This document shows, piece after piece, positions 59,195-64,000 of a stretch of 64,000 nucleotides of DNA. Origin of the DNA: Prochlorococcus sp. scB241_528N17. Lineage in GTDB: Bacteria > Cyanobacteriota > Cyanobacteriia > PCC-6307 > Cyanobiaceae. Under the pieces are notes generated by a model, which searched no databases, was not told the origin of the DNA, and worked only from the letters and a program-made list of their open reading frames with translations. The stretch spans positions 62,001-126,000 of the forward strand of contig JFLG01000066.1 in NCBI GenBank assembly GCA_000634735.1, in the 5' to 3' direction. Position numbers and translations under genes: made by a program. How positions within the stretch are numbered: the stretch's first letter is position 1; each line of letters begins with the position of its first letter.

Positions 59195-59551
59195 TTAAGA
59201 TCCTTCTGTAGGTAATAATCTGATTTGTTTCCTTCCAAGCTTAATTTCGAATTCATCACCTGCTTTTAAATCAAGAAGTGCTGTATATGCTTTCCCAATC
59301 AGAAGATTTCCATTGCCTTGTACTGTAGCTATATAACTAAGTTTTCTTCCACCTTTTCCAATACCCGCAACTCCAGAATCACCAAGATTTACCCCTTTTG
59401 CTTCTAAAAGTGCTTCATAGAATGCGGTAAAGTTTAAGCGTTCACCTCCGTTTTTCTTAGTAGAAACATAACCACAGGCGCGAACTAGCTCAGATTTGCT
59501 AACATCACCAAGTTCTTTAAGTTTTGCAAGGAGATCGCTACCAGTTAGCAT
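59195..59551 (-). CDS. cyAbrB-family transcription regulator
   Basis: A 118-residue AbrB-type protein of the cyanobacterial family in which the AbrB-like fold is C-terminal. It begins MLTGSDLLAKLKELGDVSKS, has ACGYVSTKKNGGERLNFTAF and ends with GDEFEIKLGRKQIRLLP. Members regulate carbon/nitrogen balance genes in Synechocystis. In Prochlorococcus there are few regulators, so this may be global. Convergent with trpA, divergent from the YciI-like gene. Confidence 0.92.
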   Translation of the reverse strand: MLTGSDLLAKLKELGDVSKSELVRACGYVSTKKNGGERLNFTAFYEALLEAKGVNLGDSGVAGIGKGGRKLSYIATVQGNGNLLIGKAYTALLDLKAGDEFEIKLGRKQIRLLPTEGS

Positions 59552-59648
59552 AATTAATTATAAGAAAGTTGTATTAAATAACATAGCAATTTGCGTGTAA
59601 TATATGCAATTATTTAGTATGTATTTATTCTATTATTTATATTTAAAA

Positions 59649-59918
59649 ATGGAAAAGTTTGTAGTTTTTGGAAGGTACTGTGATGATGCAATTTTTAAGA
59701 GGGAACCATTTCGTGAACAACATCTTAATAGACTTAAAAACTTAAAAAATCGAGATATTCTAGTTACATTAGGGCCAACAAAATGTACCAAATATTTGTT
59801 TGGAATTTTTAATGCTAATGATGTAAACGAGTTGAAGGATCTCATTGAGGAGGATATATATTGGGAAAAAGGTATATGGATTAATTATGATATTTATCCC
59901 TGGATTCAGGCATTTTAA
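59649..59918 (+). CDS. YciI-like protein
   Basis: An 89-residue protein of the YCII family. It reads MEKFVVFGRYCDDAIFKREP, then LVTLGPTKCTKYLFGIFNAN and DIYWEKGIWINYDIYPWIQA. The fold is a ferredoxin-like dimer, with an Asp-His active site of uncertain reaction in some members. ATG 59649 gives the family start; the frame opens at 59604 but those residues are hydrophobic and AT-driven. It is divergent from cyAbrB. Confidence 0.78.
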   Translation: MEKFVVFGRYCDDAIFKREPFREQHLNRLKNLKNRDILVTLGPTKCTKYLFGIFNANDVNELKDLIEEDIYWEKGIWINYDIYPWIQAF

Positions 59919-60111
59919 ATATTATTTACGAAAAAAATTAGTAATTATTAACTATTAATTAAAAAGAACCATTTATAGTTAAAACAGATAATATTTTTGC
60001 TTTAATAATTCAATTATTTATCAGATTAAGAAATTAAACTGATATTTATTTAAAGATTAGTTTTGAGAGGTTATATCATTTTTAGTAAAAATTTAATATT
60101 TTAAATAATAT

Positions 60112-60432
60112 TTAATTACTAGTATCTTGATTTATCTGGTTTACTAATGAGTCGATATCTAATTGATTATATGGTGGTGTTTGTTTAGTTTCTTGATAAT
60201 CGTTATTGATATTGTTTAGCCATTTTTGCTCAATCTTAATAAGATTTTTTGCAATATTGAACATGCCTCCTTTTTTATACAATTCTTTAATTTTGAGAAT
60301 AATCTCCGAGGTTCTGCTCGATTTAATATTTAATTCATTGGCTAAGTCTTTTTGGGTAAATCCATGCGATTTTAACCAATCTTTTATGAAGGAGACGAGT
60401 TCTTTTTCTTCCTGTATAGATAATTTAGCCAT
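60112..60432 (-). CDS. Small HTH protein
   Basis: A 106-residue protein. A helix-turn-helix is visible at about residues 17-46: SHGFTQKDLANELNIKSSRT followed by SEIILKIKEL. The C-terminal half is polar with YNQLDIDSLVNQI. The first base of its ATG is immediately after the last base of the DUF1232 gene, so it is translated from the same message. Its role is unknown; a regulator acting with the sigma factor is conceivable. Confidence 0.72.
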   Translation of the reverse strand: MAKLSIQEEKELVSFIKDWLKSHGFTQKDLANELNIKSSRTSEIILKIKELYKKGGMFNIAKNLIKIEQKWLNNINNDYQETKQTPPYNQLDIDSLVNQINQDTSN

Positions 60433-60801
60433 TTAATAAAAAGGAAATAATTTATTAAGCTTATTCTCTGCTCTTGCTCTTATTGAGGGAGTCATGTATT
60501 TGCTCCATATACTGAGTACTGCTGTGAGGGCTACAAAATCATCACTAAAGCCAACTAAAGGCATAAAGTCAGGGAAAAGATCAAATGGCATAATCAAATA
60601 TGCTAGAGCAGCCATTAATGAAACTCTTACTTGTGCTGGAGTATAAGGATCTAGAGCCATCTCCAAAACTTCTAAGGCAGGCTTGGCAATTGTTCTTCCT
60701 GCTTTAATAAGAATCTTGATAATGATATTTTCATCAAATGTTGAGCTCTCTAAAACTTCAGCATCATAGATTTTTTCTTGGGTTTTGTAATTCTCTTTCA
60801 T
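60433..60801 (-). CDS. YkvA/DUF1232-family protein
   Basis: A 122-residue protein of DUF1232. The central segment KPALEVLEMALDPYTPAQVR, then LMAALAYLIMPFDLFPDFMP and LVGFSDDFVALTAVLSIWSK, carries the family's PxDLIPDF-type motif. Function of the family is unsettled. It sits between a group 2 sigma factor (37 bases upstream) and a HTH gene with no gap, suggesting a three-gene operon. Confidence 0.85.
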   Translation of the reverse strand: MKENYKTQEKIYDAEVLESSTFDENIIIKILIKAGRTIAKPALEVLEMALDPYTPAQVRVSLMAALAYLIMPFDLFPDFMPLVGFSDDFVALTAVLSIWSKYMTPSIRARAENKLNKLFPFY

Positions 60802-60838
60802 CTTTATAAATGAAATTTAAATATTTTTAATGTAATTT

Positions 60839-61762
60839 TTAGCTAATACTATCAACTAATCCATTCTGTATTCCTGCTTTTCTAAGTTTTCTTAAAGCAC
60901 GTTGAACAACTTGTCGGCAATATTCCCTGCTACAACTCATATGTCTTGCAACTTCAGCTAAAGTTCTCCATTCGTTTGAGCCGTCTAAACCAAATCTTAG
61001 GCTTACTATTTTTCTTTCTTTCTCAGTTAAATTTGCTTTATCTAATAACTTCCAAGCCGAGGCTGTCCTTTCGGCTAATTCGGCTAATTCCATTGGTGGA
61101 GTTTGATCACTTGGAAGAATATCAACCAACTCGGAAGGATCTGATTTTGATTTAACAGTACCTTGGAGACTAACAGTGATGCTTCTTAATTCACAAGAAA
61201 GGAGTTCGTCAATTTCCTCTTTAGTTATTTTCATTTCAACAGCTAGCTCATCACTAGTGGGTGGAATACCCTTAAGTTGCATAAGCTTTGATTTTGCTGA
61301 TCTTAGTTTTGTAAGTTTTTCATTAATGTTAACAGGGATCCTTATAGTTCTACTTTGAGTTGATAATGCTCTGTTTAAACCTTGCCTAATCCACCAATAA
61401 GCATAAGTAGAAAATCTATGTCCTCTTGAAGGGTCATATTTTTCTACGGCCCTTGTAAGACCTAATGTCCCCTCTTGAATTAAGTCCAGTAATTCTAATC
61501 CTTTCCCTTGGTATCTCTTGGCAAGGTTTACAACTAGTCTTAGGTTGGCTGTTATCATCTCGTTTTTAGCTTTCTCACCAATTTTGATCTTTTTTCTCTC
61601 AGCTTCGGAATATTCACAAGCGGGCCCTTTCCCTCCTGCCTCTTGACATCTATTAACAAGTACAACCATTTCTTGGACTTTTCTGCCCATTGTGAGTTCT
61701 CTTTCGGGAGTCAAAAGTTGATGACGACCTATTTCACCAAGAAAATCGCTTAATGAACTCAC
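60839..61762 (-). CDS. Group 2 sigma-70 family RNA polymerase sigma factor
   Basis: A 307-residue sigma factor. Region 2.1-2.4 is in LRLVVNLAKRYQGKGLELLD and STYAYWWIRQGLNRALSTQS; regions 3 and 4 are complete, with ITVSLQ at the 3.1-3.2 area and the region 4.2 helix-turn-helix TLAEVARHMSCSREYCRQVV. Region 1.1 is missing, so it is a non-essential type rather than RpoD. Alternative sigma factors of this type are used in light, diel and stress responses. Its upstream spacer contains an AT-rich tandem repeat. Confidence 0.94.
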   Translation of the reverse strand: MSSLSDFLGEIGRHQLLTPERELTMGRKVQEMVVLVNRCQEAGGKGPACEYSEAERKKIKIGEKAKNEMITANLRLVVNLAKRYQGKGLELLDLIQEGTLGLTRAVEKYDPSRGHRFSTYAYWWIRQGLNRALSTQSRTIRIPVNINEKLTKLRSAKSKLMQLKGIPPTSDELAVEMKITKEEIDELLSCELRSITVSLQGTVKSKSDPSELVDILPSDQTPPMELAELAERTASAWKLLDKANLTEKERKIVSLRFGLDGSNEWRTLAEVARHMSCSREYCRQVVQRALRKLRKAGIQNGLVDSIS

Positions 61763-61823
61763 GATTTACCTCATTGTTGATATATTCAACTTATAGTCAA
61801 TTTAGTAATAAGCCATACATGTA

Positions 61824-61845
61824 ATAATTAATTAATAATTAATTA
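61824..61845. repeat. Short AT-rich tandem repeat upstream of the sigma factor gene
   Basis: Two exact copies of ATAATTAATTA in the 138-base spacer between hisIE and the sigma gene. Each contains a self-complementary TAATTA. It may be chance in so AT-rich a background or a regulatory site. Confidence 0.45.
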
Positions 61846-61900
61846 ATATTATTTTTAAAATTTTTAGGTTAAAAAATTATTAATTATAAATTTTAATTAT

Positions 61901-62560
61901 TTAATTTTTTCTTCTTGATTCTAGAACAGCAAGAACATCTCTCCACTCAACGCCTTTATGCATAAGGGCTACTTGCAGATGATAAATTAAATCAGCAGCT
62001 TCATTTGAGATTGAATTTTTCTCATTATCTTTGCAAGCCATGATAAATTCTGCAGATTCCTCTCCTATTTTTTTTAAAATAGTATTACTGCCTTTTGTTA
62101 ATAAATAATTTGTGTAACTTTTTTCTGATGGATTTATTGATCTTTCGTTAATTGTATTGAATAATTCAGAGCAAATATTTGAGAAAGGAGTTGTTTTTTT
62201 CTCTTTTTTATCACTTTGATTAATTTGAATTTCGTTGAAAAAACAACTTTTTTCCCCAGTGTGACATGCTCCTGAACCATTTTGTTCAATCAAGAGGATT
62301 AGTGCATCATTATCGCAGTCGAATCTTATCTCCTTAAGTCTTTGGGTACTTCCACTAGTAGCTCCTTTCCTCCAAATTTCGGATCTTGATCTACTCCAAT
62401 AATGAACGTTTTTGGTTTCGAGTGTCATGGTCAATGATTCTTTGTTCATCCAAGCGAGCATAAGAATTGATCCGTCAAGCCAATCTTGTGCTATTGCAGG
62501 GATTAATCCATAATTATCAAAGCGTAGATCCTCTATCGAAAAATTTGTTGAATAAGTCAT
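61901..62560 (-). CDS. hisIE: Bifunctional phosphoribosyl-AMP cyclohydrolase / phosphoribosyl-ATP pyrophosphatase
   Basis: A 219-residue fused enzyme catalysing steps 2 and 3 of histidine synthesis. The N-terminal HisI domain (about residues 1-115) has DWLDGSILMLAWMNKESL, the metal-binding cysteines in RFDCDNDALILLIEQNG and GACHTGEKSCFFN. The HisE domain (about residues 125-219) has EESAEFIMACK and AADLIYHLQVALMHKG. Divergent from the QueD-like gene. Confidence 0.95.
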   Translation of the reverse strand: MTYSTNFSIEDLRFDNYGLIPAIAQDWLDGSILMLAWMNKESLTMTLETKNVHYWSRSRSEIWRKGATSGSTQRLKEIRFDCDNDALILLIEQNGSGACHTGEKSCFFNEIQINQSDKKEKKTTPFSNICSELFNTINERSINPSEKSYTNYLLTKGSNTILKKIGEESAEFIMACKDNEKNSISNEAADLIYHLQVALMHKGVEWRDVLAVLESRRKN

Positions 62561-62622
62561 TATGTTCGTTATGTTAAATCCTATTCATTGTGTTTTATTA
62601 AAATTATCCTAACAGTTAATTG

Positions 62623-63093
62623 ATGTATATTCATTCTCTAAAATTTTCATGCAGCAAAAGTTACGAGGATTTTCCCTGTTCACATAGGCAATGGCGCCAT
62701 GAAGGCCATTGCAGATTTGTGCATGGATATTCAAGATCATTCACCTTTTGGTTCACTGCAAAAAAATTAGACCTAAATGGTTTTGTTGTCGATTTTTCAA
62801 GTCTAAAACCTCTAGAAAATAGACTAAAGGAGCAATTTGACCATACTTTTTTAATAAATAAAGATGACCCTTTGCTGAATTACTGGGAAAAATTACATGA
62901 CTTAGATGCTCTAGATCTGAGAATTATGGATAATGTGGGAATGGAGTTCACTTCTGAGTTAATTTGGAGATGGGCTAATGAATACTTACAGAATAAGGAC
63001 GAGGGAAGAACATGTTGTTGGAAAACAGAATCAAAAGAAAATAAATCGAATAAAGCAAGTTATGAGGAAATTCCTGATTGGTTCAAATCTTAG
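62623..63093 (+). CDS. 6-pyruvoyl-tetrahydropterin synthase / QueD-family protein (HGY variant)
   Basis: A 156-residue protein of the T-fold PTPS/QueD family. The catalytic Cys and first zinc histidines may be in FPCSHRQWRHEGHC and CRFVHGYSRSFTFWF. The usual HGH motif reads HGY, so one zinc ligand is replaced. GFVVDFSSLKPLENRL and EQFDHTFLIN match the family. It could act on dihydroneopterin triphosphate made by FolE in this window, towards queuosine or a pterin, but the altered motif leaves activity open. ATG 62623 follows an in-frame TTG at 62620. Confidence 0.8.
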   Translation: MYIHSLKFSCSKSYEDFPCSHRQWRHEGHCRFVHGYSRSFTFWFTAKKLDLNGFVVDFSSLKPLENRLKEQFDHTFLINKDDPLLNYWEKLHDLDALDLRIMDNVGMEFTSELIWRWANEYLQNKDEGRTCCWKTESKENKSNKASYEEIPDWFKS

Positions 63094-63142
63094 ATTAAAG
63101 TTGTTGAATTTCAGGTCATATAGAATTCTTTAATTTAGATCT

Positions 63143-64000
63143 TTAATCAACAATTATCTCTCCATTAACTAGATAAATATTAATCTCGTCTTTATTAAGG
63201 TAATAGTTATTCAATATATTATTTGAAATTTTTGTCTCAATTTGTTTTTGAATAATTCTTTTTAAAGGCCTTGCACCATAGGCATGATCGAAACTATTTT
63301 CGACAAGTTGGTTAATTGCCTCATCAGTAATTTTGAATTTTAAGTTTTTTTTGTTAAGTCTTTTTTCTAAATGTTGAAGCTGGATTTTTGCAATTTCTTT
63401 TATGTCATTTAATTCTAAATTATTAAAAATAACTATTTCATCAAGTCGATTTAAAAACTCAGGCTTGAAAAATTTTTTAATTTCATTATCTACAACTTTT
63501 TTAATTTCATTTGTATCTTCTTTTCTAACTGATAAATCGTTTATTGATTGACTTCCTAAATTACTTGTGAGAACAATGATTGAATTTTTAAAATTGATTG
63601 TACGACCCTGACCATCAGTAATGATTCCATCATCAAGAACCTGTAATAGAATATCTAAAATATCTTTGTGAGCTTTCTCTATTTCATCAAGAAGTATCAA
63701 TGAATAAGGATTTTTGCGTACAGCTTCAGTAAGTTGACCTCCTGATTCGAAACCTAAATATCCAGGAGGCGCACCTATGATTTTGCTCACTGAATGCTTT
63801 TCCATATATTCAGACATATCCAGTCTTGTAATTGAAGAATTTGAATCGAATATTATTTTGGCTGTTACTTTACTTAGCTCTGTTTTTCCGACACCAGTTG
63901 GACCTAAAAAGAGAAAACTGGCTAATGGCTTGCTTGGATCATTTAGACCAGTCCTTGATCTCTTAATGGAATCTGCAACAGCCCTAATTGCACTATCTTG
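63143..64000 (-). CDS. clpB: ClpB disaggregase, C-terminal portion
   Basis: The gene runs off the right edge; 285 residues of its C-terminal end are visible. They contain the second AAA+ domain: Walker A FLGPTGVGKTELSK, the pore loop GAPPGYLGFESGGQLTE, Walker B LILLDEIEKAHKDIL, sensor 1 IIVLTSNLGS and the arginine finger region FLNRLDEIVIFNNL. The end HAYGARPLKRIIQKQIE is typical for ClpB rather than ClpC. ClpB works with DnaK to dissolve protein aggregates. The frame is open from 64000 to 63143 without interruption. Confidence 0.93.
   Translation of the reverse strand, partial: QDSAIRAVADSIKRSRTGLNDPSKPLASFLFLGPTGVGKTELSKVTAKIIFDSNSSITRLDMSEYMEKHSVSKIIGAPPGYLGFESGGQLTEAVRKNPYSLILLDEIEKAHKDILDILLQVLDDGIITDGQGRTINFKNSIIVLTSNLGSQSINDLSVRKEDTNEIKKVVDNEIKKFFKPEFLNRLDEIVIFNNLELNDIKEIAKIQLQHLEKRLNKKNLKFKITDEAINQLVENSFDHAYGARPLKRIIQKQIETKISNNILNNYYLNKDEINIYLVNGEIIVD

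Noticed and set aside
59919-60111. Possible small gene or RNA in the AT-rich spacer
   Set aside because: About 190 bases of very AT-rich sequence without a coding frame, hairpin or promoter that stands out from background.

Overview
This window is a 64 kb stretch of a chromosome of a small-genome marine picocyanobacterium, almost certainly Prochlorococcus of a high-light-adapted clade. The evidence is the very low GC content, short spacers, frequent TTG starts, a proteobacterial-type carboxysome operon with a single csoS1 and form IA RuBisCO, ferrochelatase with a chlorophyll-binding tail, both kinds of protochlorophyllide reductase, psaM, psb27 and ndhL. The placement in the high-light group rests on gene order and protein similarity as I remember them and was not computed. 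I see no rRNA, CRISPR array, insertion sequence or prophage. One tRNA is present.

Layout. 1-5 kb: the start of purA, psb27 and proS on the minus strand, then a plus-strand run of an HTH protein, a small membrane protein, ppa, an ArsC/Spx-like protein and lepB. 5-11 kb: a double histidine-phosphatase protein, a CPBP membrane protease, an FtsL-like protein overlapping a class B PBP, and transaldolase. 11-15.6 kb (minus): geranylgeranyl-reductase-like flavoprotein, frr, pyrH, cobO and a lone tyrosine recombinase. 15.6-22 kb: hemH, ilvB, an SNase-like secreted protein, then minus-strand rpsA homologue, Tab2-like protein and a pgeF-like gene that lacks an ordinary start codon. 22-30 kb: creatininase-family protein, the alkane pathway pair (ADO, AAR), accA, SDR, folE, trpF, site-2 protease and lipoate ligase. 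30-36 kb: psaM, a hypothetical, light-dependent por, then convergent chlN-chlB-chlL.

36-45 kb is the carbon-fixation island: csoS1D, then (after rdgB on the other strand) csoS1, cbbL, cbbS, csoS2, csoSCA, csoS4A, csoS4B and an acRAF/PCD-like RuBisCO assembly factor. Its 328-base upstream region carries a direct repeat, stem-loops, a candidate promoter and a LysR-like palindrome, and a strong hairpin sits between cbbS and csoS2. 45-64 kb holds housekeeping genes: ridA, gloB, hisG, ABC exporter, GNAT, two linked sugar transferases, dnaA, a GST-like protein divergent from gor, a CaCA exchanger, pyrC, tRNA-Leu(UAA), ndhL, trpA, cyAbrB, a YciI-like protein, a group 2 sigma factor followed by DUF1232 and HTH genes, hisIE, a QueD-like protein and the 3' part of clpB.

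How the genes work together. The island supplies shell, cargo, scaffold, carbonic anhydrase and assembly factor of the alpha-carboxysome. The por/chl/psaM block serves chlorophyll and photosystem I. ADO and AAR turn fatty acyl-ACP into alkanes next to accA, which feeds fatty acid synthesis. I found no wholly unknown multi-gene system. The best candidates for new biology are the control elements around csoS1-csoS2, the inorganic pyrophosphatase with altered active-site residues, the pgeF-like gene with a non-canonical start, the QueD-like protein with an HGY motif, and the conserved-looking but orphan tyrosine recombinase.
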